Positions 33,364 through 43,345 of a DNA stretch of 64,000 bases are shown one piece after another. Position 1 is the stretch's first letter. Each line of letters starts with the position of its first letter. The position numbers were made by a program, and so were the translations under genes. Origin of the DNA: JAWMQL01 sp033283165 (lineage in GTDB: Bacteria > Pseudomonadota > Gammaproteobacteria > Pseudomonadales > Halieaceae); assembly GCA_033283165.1 (NCBI GenBank), contig JAWMQL010000010.1:129073-193072 (forward strand), written 5' to 3'. Below the pieces are notes generated by a model that was given only the letters and a program-made list of their open reading frames with translations, was not told the origin of the DNA and did no database searches.

Positions 33364-36300
33364 CAGGCGGCGTCTTCCGTGGCGTCAGCGGTGAAGGTAT
33401 CCAGCAACTGTTCGGCGTACTGCTGGCGCTCGGTGGTATCGGCCAGGTCCAGTTCCACCCGCAGGCGGGTGGCGCCCGCCAGTTTGTAGCCGCGCGGGTC
33501 CGACTGCACCAGCTTGACCAGGCTGAGGGGATTGACCCGGGTTGATTCCTTGAAGTCGATACTACCACCGCCCGCGCCCAGCTCAATGCCGCTGATACCG
33601 AGTTTCTCGGCCCGTTGGCGCAGCCGCGCCAACTGGAACAGGTTGCCCACCTGCGCGGGCAGCAGGCCGAAGCGATCGATCATCTCTACCTGGATGTCGC
33701 GCAGGGCCTGTTCGTCACCGGCCGCGGCGATGCGTTTGTACAGTACCAGGCGGGTATTGATGTCCGGCAGGTAGTCTTCGGGAATCAGCGCGGGCAAGTG
33801 GAGGTTGACCTCGGTGCCCTTGTCCAGCGGCGCATCCACGTCGGGGATTTCGCCCCGCTTGAGGGCGTCGACTGCGCGTTGCAGCATGTCCATGTACAGG
33901 GTGAAACCCACCGAGTGAATTTGCCCGCTCTGTTCGTCACCCAGCAACTCGCCGGCCCCGCGAATCTCCAGATCGTGGGTGGCCAGCAGGTAGCCGGCGC
34001 CAAGATCCCCGGCGGCCTCGATCGCTTCCAGCCGTTTCGACGCGTCGGTAGTGATGGCGGAGCGCGGCGGGCATAACAGGTAGGCGTAGGCCTGGTGGTG
34101 GGAACGGCCGACCCGGCCCCGCAGCTGGTGCAACTGGGCCAGGCCGAACTTGTCCGCCCGTTCGATAATGATGGTATTTGCGTTCGGAATGTCTATGCCG
34201 GTCTCGATAATGGTAGTGCACAGAAGGATATGGTGGCGCTGGTGGTAGAAGGCCGACATGACCTGTTCCAGCTGGTGTTCGCGCAACTGCCCGTGGGCTA
34301 CCGCGATGCTCAGGTCGGGCAGCAGCTCGCGCAGCTTACGCGCGGTCTCCTCGATGGTCTTGACCTCATTGTGCAGATAATACACCTGCCCGCCGCGCAG
34401 GGTTTCGCGCAGCACGGCCTCCCGGATCAGGGCGATATTGTGCTCCCGGACAAAGGTCTTGATGGACAGCCGGCGGGCGGGTGGGGTGGCGATGATGGAC
34501 AGGTCACGCATGCCCCCGAGAGCCATGTTCAACGTGCGGGGAATGGGGGTGGCGGTCAGGGTCAGGATGTCGACTTCAGTGCGCAGCGCCTTGATCGCCT
34601 CCTTCTGCTTTACCCCGAAACGGTGTTCCTCGTCGATGATCAACAGGCCCAGGTCGTGAAAGCGGAAATCGTTCTGTAATAGTTTGTGGGTGCCGACCAG
34701 GATATCCACCTTGCCCGCGCTGACCCGCTCGATCACTCTGGCCATATCCGCGGCGCCGCGAAAGCGCGACACGACCTCGACGACAACCGGCCAGTCGGCA
34801 AAGCGGTCACTGAACGAGTTGTAATGCTGTTGCGCCAGCAGGGTGGTGGGCACCAGCACCGCCACCTGTTTGCCGTTGCGGGTGGCGAGCCAGGCGGCGC
34901 GCATGGCCACCTCGGTCTTGCCGAAGCCGACGTCTCCGCATACCAGCCGGTCCATGACCCGGCTGGAACTCATATCCGCGAGCACCGCGGCGATGGCCTG
35001 GGCCTGATCAGGGGTTTCCTCGAAAGGAAAGGCCTCAGCGAAGCGGGCGTACTCCTCGTCTTCGCAATCGAAGGCGAAGCCTTCCCGGGCCTCCCGGCGG
35101 GCGTAGACCTCCAGCAGTTGCGCGGCAATATCGCTGGCCTTTTCACTGGCCTTGCGCCGGGCCTTTTCCCACTGGTCGGAACCGAGCCGGTGCAGGGGTG
35201 CCAGGTCCGGGTCACTGCCGGCATAGCGGCTGATCAGGTGCAGGGAGGAAACCGGTACGTACAGGCGCGAGCCCTGGGCGTACTCCAGGGTGAGAAATTC
35301 GTTTTCCTGGTCATCCACCGTCAGGGTCTGCAGGCCCCGGTACCGACCCACCCCGTGTTCCAGGTGCACGACCGGAATTCCCTCACGCAGCTCGTTGATA
35401 TCACGAAACACGTTGGCTGCCGCGCTTTCCGTGTCGCGCAGGCGCCGCCGGCGCTGCGCCACCCGTTCACCGAACAGCTGCGATTCGCAGACCAGCGCCG
35501 GCAGGGACTCACCCAGGTACAGCCCGCGGCCCAGTGGTGCGGTTGCAATAGCGAAATCCAGCCCCGAAGCGAGGAAAGCGGCCCAGTTCTCCACCTCCGC
35601 CGGGGCGAGATTTTCCGCTGCCAGGGACTCCAGCAGGATCTCGCGGCGGCCTGCGCTCTCGGCGACCAGCAGGGTGGGGGCCCGGCGCTGTTCAAGGTGC
35701 GCCGCCAGACGTTTGGCCGGAGAACTGCCCTTGTCCTCTCCCGCCAGGACCGGCGGGGGTTCGACGGGTAGCGTTACGTGGACCGGTGCCTCGGGATTCT
35801 GGCGCAGTTCCAGCACCGGGTGGTCGCCGAGCAGGCTGAACAGTTCCTCCACCGGCAGGAAGCCGCGCACCGGTGGCAGCAGCGGATGGCGCGGGTCAAT
35901 GCCATATTCCCGGTAGCGCTCGTTGACCTCGTCCCAGAAAGCCATCGCCGCGCCGTGGTAGTCACCCAGAGCCAGGACGGCGGTATCCTGCGGCAGGTAC
36001 TCGAACAGGCTGGCACAGCGCTCGAAGAACAGGGGCAGGTAGTATTCGCTGCCGCCGCTGGCTCGCCCGGCGCTGATTTCCGTGAAGACGGGGCAATGGT
36101 CGGGGTCGACGTCGAAGGTTTCGTACCAGTTCATCTGGAACCGGTGGATTCCGGTACTGTCCAGTGGGAACTCACGGGCCGGCAGCAGCCTGATCTCCTC
36201 TACCCGGCTCACGGTGCGCTGGGTTTCCGGGTCGAACAGGCGCAGGCTGTCCACCTCGTCGTCCAGCAGGTCGATGCGGTAGGGAAGTTCGCTGCCCATG

Positions 36301-36827
36301 GGGTAGATGTCCAGCAGCGAGCCCCGCAGGGCGAATTCACCGTGCTCGAACACGGTCTCGACATTGCGATAGCCGTTCTGTTCCAGGTTGCCGCGAAAAG
36401 CGTGCACGTCCAGTGATTGGCCTGTCTGCAGCATCAGGGCGGAGCCCGCCAGGTACTCGGTAGGTGGCAACCGGTGCATCAGGGTGGGTATGGGTACCAC
36501 CAGTACGCCGCCCGCCAGTGTCGGCAGCCGGTGCAGGGTGCTGAGCCGCTCCGAGATGATGTCCTGGTGGGGTGAGAAATTGTCGTAGGGCAGGGTTTCC
36601 CAGTCCGGCAGCAGCAGCATTTCGGTACCCTGATCAAGGTAGAACGGCAGCTCCCGTTCCAGGGTCAATGCGCTGTGGGTGTCGGGGGTGATAACCAGCA
36701 GCACCCGGTCGGGACTGGCCAGTTCAGCCAGCAGGGCACAGTCAGCGGCACCGTGACAGGGACCGATGGCCGTGCGAGAACCTGTTTTACAGGGCCAGGG
36801 TGATTTGTCGAGAAATTCGGAGAGCAT
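33363..36827 (-). CDS. mfd: Transcription-repair coupling factor Mfd
   Basis: A 1154-residue ATP-dependent translocase that removes stalled RNA polymerase and recruits UvrA. In order: UvrB-like domains 1a-2 (LLVITPDTHSALTLERELPFY, LLLPDWETLPYD), the RNA polymerase interaction domain (HLEHGVGRYRGLQTL), the RecG-like motor with Walker A GDVGFGKTEVAMRAA, DEEH box LLIIDEEHRFGVKQKE and helicase motifs (QLRGRVGRSHHQAYAYLL), and the C-terminal TRCF domain. ATG 36827 gives MLSEFLDKS and a length close to E. coli (1148); the frame is open to 36953 without homology. Confidence 0.97.
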   Translation of the reverse strand: MLSEFLDKSPWPCKTGSRTAIGPCHGAADCALLAELASPDRVLLVITPDTHSALTLERELPFYLDQGTEMLLLPDWETLPYDNFSPHQDIISERLSTLHRLPTLAGGVLVVPIPTLMHRLPPTEYLAGSALMLQTGQSLDVHAFRGNLEQNGYRNVETVFEHGEFALRGSLLDIYPMGSELPYRIDLLDDEVDSLRLFDPETQRTVSRVEEIRLLPAREFPLDSTGIHRFQMNWYETFDVDPDHCPVFTEISAGRASGGSEYYLPLFFERCASLFEYLPQDTAVLALGDYHGAAMAFWDEVNERYREYGIDPRHPLLPPVRGFLPVEELFSLLGDHPVLELRQNPEAPVHVTLPVEPPPVLAGEDKGSSPAKRLAAHLEQRRAPTLLVAESAGRREILLESLAAENLAPAEVENWAAFLASGLDFAIATAPLGRGLYLGESLPALVCESQLFGERVAQRRRRLRDTESAAANVFRDINELREGIPVVHLEHGVGRYRGLQTLTVDDQENEFLTLEYAQGSRLYVPVSSLHLISRYAGSDPDLAPLHRLGSDQWEKARRKASEKASDIAAQLLEVYARREAREGFAFDCEDEEYARFAEAFPFEETPDQAQAIAAVLADMSSSRVMDRLVCGDVGFGKTEVAMRAAWLATRNGKQVAVLVPTTLLAQQHYNSFSDRFADWPVVVEVVSRFRGAADMARVIERVSAGKVDILVGTHKLLQNDFRFHDLGLLIIDEEHRFGVKQKEAIKALRTEVDILTLTATPIPRTLNMALGGMRDLSIIATPPARRLSIKTFVREHNIALIREAVLRETLRGGQVYYLHNEVKTIEETARKLRELLPDLSIAVAHGQLREHQLEQVMSAFYHQRHHILLCTTIIETGIDIPNANTIIIERADKFGLAQLHQLRGRVGRSHHQAYAYLLCPPRSAITTDASKRLEAIEAAGDLGAGYLLATHDLEIRGAGELLGDEQSGQIHSVGFTLYMDMLQRAVDALKRGEIPDVDAPLDKGTEVNLHLPALIPEDYLPDINTRLVLYKRIAAAGDEQALRDIQVEMIDRFGLLPAQVGNLFQLARLRQRAEKLGISGIELGAGGGSIDFKESTRVNPLSLVKLVQSDPRGYKLAGATRLRVELDLADTTERQQYAEQLLDTFTADATEDAA

Positions 36828-36947
36828 GATTTTCCAGCAGGCAGATGCGAAGTGTACACCTGATGACATTCCGCGGCCACGATTTAGCCCGGCGTTTCCT
36901 GCGCAATTGTATAGCCCGGATCGGGGCCTGATTGTTGCCGCACGAAC

Positions 36948-36976
36948 TTGCACCGTAAGGGGCTAAATCGGATAAT
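36948..36976 (+). promoter_or_regulatory. Candidate sigma-70 promoter of gap
   Basis: TTGCAC (36948-36953), a 17-bp spacer and GATAAT (36971-36976) precede the gap start by 44 bp, in the divergent space between mfd and gap. Confidence 0.6.
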
Positions 36977-37020
36977 ACGCGCCCCCTGATTAACCTGCAC
37001 AGACGGAGAAGGCCAGCACA

Positions 37021-38490
37021 GTGAACGAACGCAAGCGGGCGCGCCCGGACGACTACTTCAAGGACTGGAAAGAGCGCGAGGCTCTGGCGGAAGGCATGAT
37101 TCCCCTGGTGGGCAGCCTGTCAAGGGAACACAGCGTAAAGTGCTACATCTACGGCAAATCCCTGGTCAACGCCTCCGTGCTGGAGATCATGAAAGATCAC
37201 CGTTACGTGCGCCAGGTGGAAGCCAACGAACTGTCTGAATTTGAGACCTACCCGGTGCTGAAAGCCCTGAGCGAGCTGGACCTGGGTCCCGCCCACATCG
37301 ACGTCGGTCGCCTGGCGGTCAGGTATTATGACCATGGTGAAGGCGCGGGCCTGAGTGTCGACGAGTACGTGCGGCGCGAGGTCGCCGACCTGATCGGGGC
37401 CAAATCCAGGCCGATAACGCAGCCTCGGGACGTCGTGCTGTACGGCTTCGGCCGCATCGGACGCCTGATGGCGCGGATTCTGATCGAAAAAACCAATGGC
37501 GGCGACACGCTGCGCCTGCGCGCCATCGTGGTGCGCAAGGGCAAGGCGCCCAACGACCTGGTCAAGCGCGCCAGCCTGCTGCGCCGCGACTCCGTTCACG
37601 GCGCGTTCAACGGCACCATCCGGGTCGACGAGGAGCGCCAGTCCTTTGTGGCCAACGGTAATGAAATCAGGGTGATATACGCAGATTCACCGGCGTCGGT
37701 GGATTATACCGAGTACGGCATCCACGACGCGATCGTCATCGACAATACCGGTGCCTGGCGCGATGTCGAGGGGCTGTCCCAGCACCTGCAGTGCAAGGGC
37801 GCCAGCAAGGTCATCCTGACTGCGCCGGGCAAGGGCGATATGAAAAATGTGGTGGCGGGCATCAACAATGATGTCATCCAGGAGGACGACACCATCATTT
37901 CTGCCGCGTCCTGCACGACCAACGCCATCGCCCCGCCGCTGAAAGCGATCGACGATGAATTCGGTATCCTGTCCGGGCACGTGGAAACCGTGCACGCTTA
38001 CACCAACGACCAGAATCTGATCGACAACTACCACAAGGCCGACCGGCGGGGTCGTGCAGCGCCGCTGAATATGGTGATCACCGAAACCGGCGCGGCGGTG
38101 GCCGTGGCCAAGGTGCTGCCGCAATTACAGGGCAAACTTACCGGCAACGCAATCCGGGTGCCGACCCCGAACGTATCGATGGCGATACTCAATCTGACCC
38201 TGGCAAGAAAGACGACCCGTGAGGAGTTGAACGAGTACATGCGCAACGTCGCACTGCACTCGCCGATGCGCAAGCAGATCGATTATTCCAATTCGCCCGA
38301 GGTGGTATCCTGCGATTTTGTGGGCTCTCGCCACGCCTGTGTCTATGATGCCCAGGCGACCATCGTGAACGGCTCCCAGGCAGTGGTCTATGTTTGGTAT
38401 GACAACGAGTTCGGGTACAGCTGCCAGGTGCACCGTATCCTGGAACAGATGGCGGGCATCCAGTACGCGGTATACCCCCTGGAAGATTGA
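37021..38490 (+). CDS. gap: Glyceraldehyde-3-phosphate dehydrogenase, long (489-residue) type
   Basis: A 489-residue GAPDH with about 130 extra N-terminal residues (DDYFKDWKEREALAEGMIPLVGSL..) before the NAD domain, whose Rossmann motif reads VVLYGFGRIGRLMARIL. The catalytic Cys298 is in SAASCTTNAIAPPLKA, and HAYTNDQNLIDNYHKADRRGRAAPLNM and WYDNEFGY follow. The same long form sits between mfd and nqr in pseudomonads. It may act in gluconeogenesis rather than glycolysis. GTG 37021 follows GGAGAAGG. Confidence 0.92.
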   Translation: MNERKRARPDDYFKDWKEREALAEGMIPLVGSLSREHSVKCYIYGKSLVNASVLEIMKDHRYVRQVEANELSEFETYPVLKALSELDLGPAHIDVGRLAVRYYDHGEGAGLSVDEYVRREVADLIGAKSRPITQPRDVVLYGFGRIGRLMARILIEKTNGGDTLRLRAIVVRKGKAPNDLVKRASLLRRDSVHGAFNGTIRVDEERQSFVANGNEIRVIYADSPASVDYTEYGIHDAIVIDNTGAWRDVEGLSQHLQCKGASKVILTAPGKGDMKNVVAGINNDVIQEDDTIISAASCTTNAIAPPLKAIDDEFGILSGHVETVHAYTNDQNLIDNYHKADRRGRAAPLNMVITETGAAVAVAKVLPQLQGKLTGNAIRVPTPNVSMAILNLTLARKTTREELNEYMRNVALHSPMRKQIDYSNSPEVVSCDFVGSRHACVYDAQATIVNGSQAVVYVWYDNEFGYSCQVHRILEQMAGIQYAVYPLED

Positions 38491-38595
38491 GGGCGACCGA
38501 TGGGCGCCGCTGGCGGGGCGGTACCTGTCGACAAAAACTTGTTCAAAATCAAGTGGCTGTCCCCGGGCTGTGTGGCCTTTTCGGGGGCGCTTGGC

Positions 38596-38601
38596 TATAA
38601 T
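38596..38601 (+). promoter_or_regulatory. Possible -10 element of the nqr operon
   Basis: TATAAT lies in the 262-bp space before nqrA. No convincing -35 stands 16-18 bp upstream (TGGCCT at best), so an activator may be needed. The start would leave a leader of about 145 nt in which I see no named riboswitch. Confidence 0.4.
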
Positions 38602-38752
38602 GCGCGCGGCTTGGGGCCGGGTGGCTGAAACTGTCAGTAATCGTGGCGCTAATGAACCTCCAGGCAGCACGCAAGTTCCTGATTTCCGGGAATATCTTAA
38701 GGGGGTTTGGCTCCGGCCGATTCACTGTTCAATCACACTGTAGGCAGATCGT

Positions 38753-40096
38753 ATGATCAAAGTGAAGCGGGGCCTGGATATCCCGATCCAGGGCGCCCCC
38801 GAGCAAATCATTGAAGATGCCCCGGCCGCGCGGGCCGTGGCGCTGGTGGGGTTCGACTATGTCGGCATGAAACCCACCATGGAGGTGCGCGAGGGCGACC
38901 GGGTCAAGAAGGGCCAGGTGCTGTTCACCGACAAAAAGACCGAGGGCGTGGCCTATACGGCCCCCGCGGGCGGCGTGGTGGCCGCGATCAACCGCGGAGC
39001 CAGGCGAGTCCTGCAGTCGGTGGTGATCGAAGTGGACGGGGACGAGGCGGAGCAGTTTGCCGCCCATGATGCAGCTGCTGCGGCGCAACTCGATGCCGCC
39101 GCCGTGCGCGAGCAACTCGTTGCCAGTGGCCAGTGGACTGCCCTGCGTACCCGCCCCTACAGCAAGGTCCCGGCGGCTGCCGCCGAGGCATCGGCCATAT
39201 TTGTGACGGCGATCGATACGCATCCGCTGGCCGGAGACCCCGGCGTGGTCATTGCCGGGCAGGCAGAGGCATTCACGCTGGGACAGGACCTGCTGGCCAA
39301 ACTGACCAATGGCAAGCTTTATGTCTGCGCCGCGGCCGGCGCCCAGCTGCCCACGGGCCAGGCGGCAAATATCGAGTATGCCGAGTTCAGTGGCCCGCAT
39401 CCGGCCGGCCTGGCGGGTACCCATGTGCATTTCCTGGAGGGCGCCAGCCTGGACAAGGTGGTCTGGACCATCGGCTACCAGGATGTGATTGCGGTAGGCC
39501 GCCTGTTCCTGGACGGCCAGCTGTACACCGACCGGGTGATCGCCCTGGCCGGTCCCCAGGTGGAGAGGCCACGCCTGTTGCGCACCCGAATCGGTGTCGA
39601 CCTGCAGGCGTTGACTGCAGGTCAGTTGAAAGAAGGTGAGAACCGTGTCATTTCCGGTTCCGTGCTGGGCGGGCGCAGGGTGGCTACCGGCACTGCCTAC
39701 CTGGGCCGCTACCACAACCAGGTTTCCGTCCTGCTGGAAGGCCGCCAGCGTGAGTTCATGGGCTGGCTTTCGCCCGGCATCAACAAGCACTCCAACCTGG
39801 GCATTTATGTCTCCAGCTTTTTCGGTTGCAAACCGCTGCCCATGACCACCAACACCAATGGTTCCGAGCGGGCTATCGTGCCAGTGGGGAGTTACGAGAA
39901 CGTTATGCCCCTGGACATCCTGCCCACCCAGCTGTTGCGCGCGCTGGTGGTCGGCGATACCGAGATGGCCCAGGCCCTGGGTTGCCTGGAACTGGACGAG
40001 GAAGATCTCGCCCTGTGTTCCTACGTCTGTCCGGGTAAATACGAATATGGTCCCATCCTGAGGGACAACCTGACGCGTATAGAGAAGGAGGGTTAA
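38753..40096 (+). CDS. nqrA: Na+-translocating NADH:quinone reductase subunit A
   Basis: A 447-residue peripheral cytoplasmic subunit of the six-subunit Na+-NQR, which oxidises NADH, reduces ubiquinone and pumps Na+. The N-terminal MIKVKRGLDIPIQGAPEQ and GVAYTAPAGGVVAAINRGARRVLQS (lipoyl/biotin-like fold) and the C-terminal CSYVCPGKYEYGPILRDNLTRIE are diagnostic. NqrA binds quinone at the interface with NqrB. It is the first gene of nqrABCDEF; nqrB starts 3 bp later. Confidence 0.97.
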   Translation: MIKVKRGLDIPIQGAPEQIIEDAPAARAVALVGFDYVGMKPTMEVREGDRVKKGQVLFTDKKTEGVAYTAPAGGVVAAINRGARRVLQSVVIEVDGDEAEQFAAHDAAAAAQLDAAAVREQLVASGQWTALRTRPYSKVPAAAAEASAIFVTAIDTHPLAGDPGVVIAGQAEAFTLGQDLLAKLTNGKLYVCAAAGAQLPTGQAANIEYAEFSGPHPAGLAGTHVHFLEGASLDKVVWTIGYQDVIAVGRLFLDGQLYTDRVIALAGPQVERPRLLRTRIGVDLQALTAGQLKEGENRVISGSVLGGRRVATGTAYLGRYHNQVSVLLEGRQREFMGWLSPGINKHSNLGIYVSSFFGCKPLPMTTNTNGSERAIVPVGSYENVMPLDILPTQLLRALVVGDTEMAQALGCLELDEEDLALCSYVCPGKYEYGPILRDNLTRIEKEG

Positions 40097-40099
40097 GAC

Positions 40100-41296
40100 G
40101 TGGGATTGCGAAAGTATCTTGACAGCGTCGAGCACCATTTCCAGGACGGCGGCAGGTTCCAGAATTTCTACGCCCTGTACGAGGTATTCGATACTTTTCT
40201 GTATGCGCCGGGAACGGTAACCCGTTCCACCGCGCATGTGCGCGACGGTGTGGACCTCAAGCGCATCATGATCACCGTCTGGCTGGCGGCGTTCCCGGCC
40301 ATGTTCTACGGCATGTACAACCTCGGCTTCCAGGCCACGGACGTCATGCCCGCGAACTACGCGGTCGAGGGTTGGCGAGGCTGGCTGATCGAGCTTCTCG
40401 GGGGCTACGATGGCAGCAGTATCTGGCACTGTTTCTGGTTCGGGGCGGTATTTTTCCTGCCGATTTATGTCGTTACCTTCGTGGTCGGCATCGCCTGGGA
40501 AATCCTGTTCGCCATCAAGCGCGGTCACGAGGTCAACGAGGGTTTCTTCGTCACCTCCATCCTGTTCGCCCTTACCTGTCCGCCGGACATTCCCCTGTGG
40601 CAGGTGGCGCTGGGTATCAGCTTCGGCGTGGTAATCGGCAAGGAAGTGTTTGGCGGTACCGGCAAGAATTTCCTCAACCCGGCGCTGACCGGTCGCGCCT
40701 TCCTGTATTTCGCCTACCCGGCGCAGATGTCTGGGGATGCGGTGTGGGTTGCCGTGGATGGCCATACAGGGGCCACGCCACTGTCCGTGGTGGCGTCCCA
40801 GGGAATCGAGGCCCTGCAGAGTCAGGTGAGCTGGATGGATGCCTTCCTCGGCGCTATCCCGGGCTCCATCGGCGAGACCTCCACGCTGGCCATCCTGATC
40901 GGTGGCGTGCTGTTGCTTGTTTCCAGAGTGGCGTCCTGGCGCATTGTTACCGGCGTCATGATCGGCATGGTGGCACTGTCCTCCCTGTTCAACGCCATCG
41001 GCTCGGATAGCAACCCGGCTTTCGCCATGCCCTGGTACTGGCACCTGGTTACCGGTGGTTTCGCCTTTGGCATGATCTTCATGGCTACCGATCCGGTATC
41101 GGCGGCCATGACCAATGGCGGCAAATGGGCCTTCGGCATCCTCATCGGCCTGATGACGGTGTTGATCAGGGTGGTTAACCCCGCCTTCCCCGAGGGCATT
41201 ATGCTGGCGATCCTGTTCGCGAACCTGTTTGCCCCGCTGATGGACCACTTCGTGGTTCAGGCCAATATCAAACGGAGGCTTGCCCGTGTCCGGTAA
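40100..41296 (+). CDS. nqrB: Na+-translocating NADH:quinone reductase subunit B
   Basis: A 398-residue membrane subunit with about ten helices that carries riboflavin and a covalently bound FMN. The flavinylation motif T-G-A-T is at 223-226 (VDGHTGATPLS), so FMN should be on Thr226 (Thr236 in Vibrio numbering). KEVFGGTGKNFLNPALTGRAFLYF and the RSTAHVRDGVDLKRIM opening are typical. GTG 40100 follows GGAGGG. Its stop overlaps nqrC by 11 bp. ApbE, encoded downstream, attaches the FMN. Confidence 0.97.
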   Translation: MGLRKYLDSVEHHFQDGGRFQNFYALYEVFDTFLYAPGTVTRSTAHVRDGVDLKRIMITVWLAAFPAMFYGMYNLGFQATDVMPANYAVEGWRGWLIELLGGYDGSSIWHCFWFGAVFFLPIYVVTFVVGIAWEILFAIKRGHEVNEGFFVTSILFALTCPPDIPLWQVALGISFGVVIGKEVFGGTGKNFLNPALTGRAFLYFAYPAQMSGDAVWVAVDGHTGATPLSVVASQGIEALQSQVSWMDAFLGAIPGSIGETSTLAILIGGVLLLVSRVASWRIVTGVMIGMVALSSLFNAIGSDSNPAFAMPWYWHLVTGGFAFGMIFMATDPVSAAMTNGGKWAFGILIGLMTVLIRVVNPAFPEGIMLAILFANLFAPLMDHFVVQANIKRRLARVR

Positions 41297-42056
41297 TGAC
41301 AGTATCAAGAAAATCCTGACGGTTGCGGTTTTACTCTGCGTCGTCTGCGCCGTGTTCGTGTCCACCGCAGCGGTGATGCTGAAACCCGCGCAGGAAGCCA
41401 ACAAGAGTCTGGATCGCAAGCGCAACATCCTTGCAGCGGCGGGGCTGCTGGAAGCGGACGCCAGTGTGGAGGAGCAGTTCGCCAGGGTCACCAGTCGGGT
41501 GGTCGACCTGCGCAGCGGCGAATTCGCCGACGACATCGATCCTGCGAATTACGACCAGCGCAAGGCAGCCAAGGACCCGGCGATGTCCGAAAAGCTGACC
41601 CCGGAGGATGACCTGGCCAAGATCGGACGTCGCGAGAACTACGCCGTGGTCTACCTGGTGGAGCACGAAGGCGAACTGGACAAGGTGATCCTGCCTGTTC
41701 ATGGCTACGGCCTGTGGTCGACGCTCTACGGCTTCCTCGCCCTGGAGTCCGACGGCAACACCGTGGCCGGGCTCGGTTTCTACGAGCATGGTGAAACGCC
41801 GGGCCTGGGCGGTGAGGTGGACAACCCCAACTGGAAAAGACTGTGGCCGGGCAAAAAGGTGTATCGCGACGGCGATGTGGCGATCGGCCTGGTCAAGGGC
41901 GCGGTAGATCACAACAGTGCCAACGCGCCCTGGCAGGTCGATGGCCTGTCGGGCGCAACGCTCACCAGCAAGGGCGTCACGAACCTGGTGCACTTCTGGC
42001 TGGGCGAAGACGGCTACGCCCCGTTCCTCAACAAACTGAAATCCGGAGAGGCCTGA
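41286..42056 (+). CDS. nqrC: Na+-translocating NADH:quinone reductase subunit C
   Basis: A 256-residue subunit with one N-terminal membrane helix (KILTVAVLLCVVCAVFVSTAAV) and a periplasmic flavin domain. The S-G-A-T motif at 222-225 (DGLSGATLTS) gives Thr225 as the FMN attachment site, the same number as in Vibrio. GYGLWSTLYGFLAL and EHGETPGLGGEV are conserved. GTG 41286 is preferred, with GGAGG seven bases upstream; TTG 41280 would add two residues. Confidence 0.96.
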   Translation: MSGNDSIKKILTVAVLLCVVCAVFVSTAAVMLKPAQEANKSLDRKRNILAAAGLLEADASVEEQFARVTSRVVDLRSGEFADDIDPANYDQRKAAKDPAMSEKLTPEDDLAKIGRRENYAVVYLVEHEGELDKVILPVHGYGLWSTLYGFLALESDGNTVAGLGFYEHGETPGLGGEVDNPNWKRLWPGKKVYRDGDVAIGLVKGAVDHNSANAPWQVDGLSGATLTSKGVTNLVHFWLGEDGYAPFLNKLKSGEA

Positions 42057-42057
42057 G

Positions 42058-42720
42058 ATGGAGAGCATTAAAGAGACCCTGACCGGGCCTATTATCAAGA
42101 ACAACCCCATCGCCCTGCAGATCCTGGGGATTTGCTCGGCACTGGCCGTGACCTCTTCCCTGCAGGTGACCATGGTCATGTGTATTGCGCTGACCTCGGT
42201 GACCGCCTTCTCCAACCTGGGCGTGTCGCTGATTCGAAAGCACATCCCGGGCAGCATTCGGATCATTGTGCAGATGGTGATCATTGCCTCGCTGGTGATC
42301 CTGGTGGACCAGCTGCTAAAGGCTTACGCCTACGCCATCAGCAAGCAATTATCGGTGTTCGTCGGCCTGATTATCACCAACTGTATCGTGATGGGTCGGG
42401 CCGAGGCCTTCGCCATGAAGAATCCGCCGCTGGCGAGTTTCCTCGACGGTATCGGCAATGGCCTTGGATACAGTGCCGTGCTGATCACGCTCGCGGTGAT
42501 CCGTGAACTGTTCGGAAGCGGTAAGTTGTTCGGGTTCGAGATCCTGCCGCTGGTAACCGATGGTGGCTGGTACGTGCCCAACGGCCTGCTGCTGCTGCCG
42601 CCCAGCGCCTTCTTCCTGATCGGCCTGATCATCTGGGGATTGCGCAGCGTGCGCAAGGAGCAGGTGGAGAGCCCGGAGTACAGGTTGGCGAAACACACCG
42701 CAGCAGGGGAGGGCGTCTGA
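42058..42720 (+). CDS. nqrD: Na+-translocating NADH:quinone reductase subunit D
   Basis: A 220-residue integral membrane subunit with six helices, homologous to RnfE. Seen: ETLTGPIIKNNPIALQILGICSALAVT, IGLIITNCIVMGRAEAFA with the conserved Cys that helps hold the intramembrane 2Fe-2S centre shared with NqrE, and LASFLDGIGNGLGYSAVLITLAVIREL. It starts 1 bp after nqrC. Confidence 0.96.
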   Translation: MESIKETLTGPIIKNNPIALQILGICSALAVTSSLQVTMVMCIALTSVTAFSNLGVSLIRKHIPGSIRIIVQMVIIASLVILVDQLLKAYAYAISKQLSVFVGLIITNCIVMGRAEAFAMKNPPLASFLDGIGNGLGYSAVLITLAVIRELFGSGKLFGFEILPLVTDGGWYVPNGLLLLPPSAFFLIGLIIWGLRSVRKEQVESPEYRLAKHTAAGEGV

Positions 42721-42721
42721 C

Positions 42722-43330
<609 letters not shown>

Positions 43331-43345
43331 GCGGGAAAGTACGAC

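Noticed and set aside
38491..38752. A riboswitch in the nqr leader
   Set aside because: I looked for a known Na+-linked or flavin-type fold before nqrA and could not identify conserved elements; only a -10-like TATAAT stands out.
38729..41536. A 935-codon open frame on the minus strand
   Set aside because: It lies antisense to nqrA and nqrB, which are unambiguous; high GC content leaves few stops on the opposite strand. Its translation is low-complexity and matches no family.
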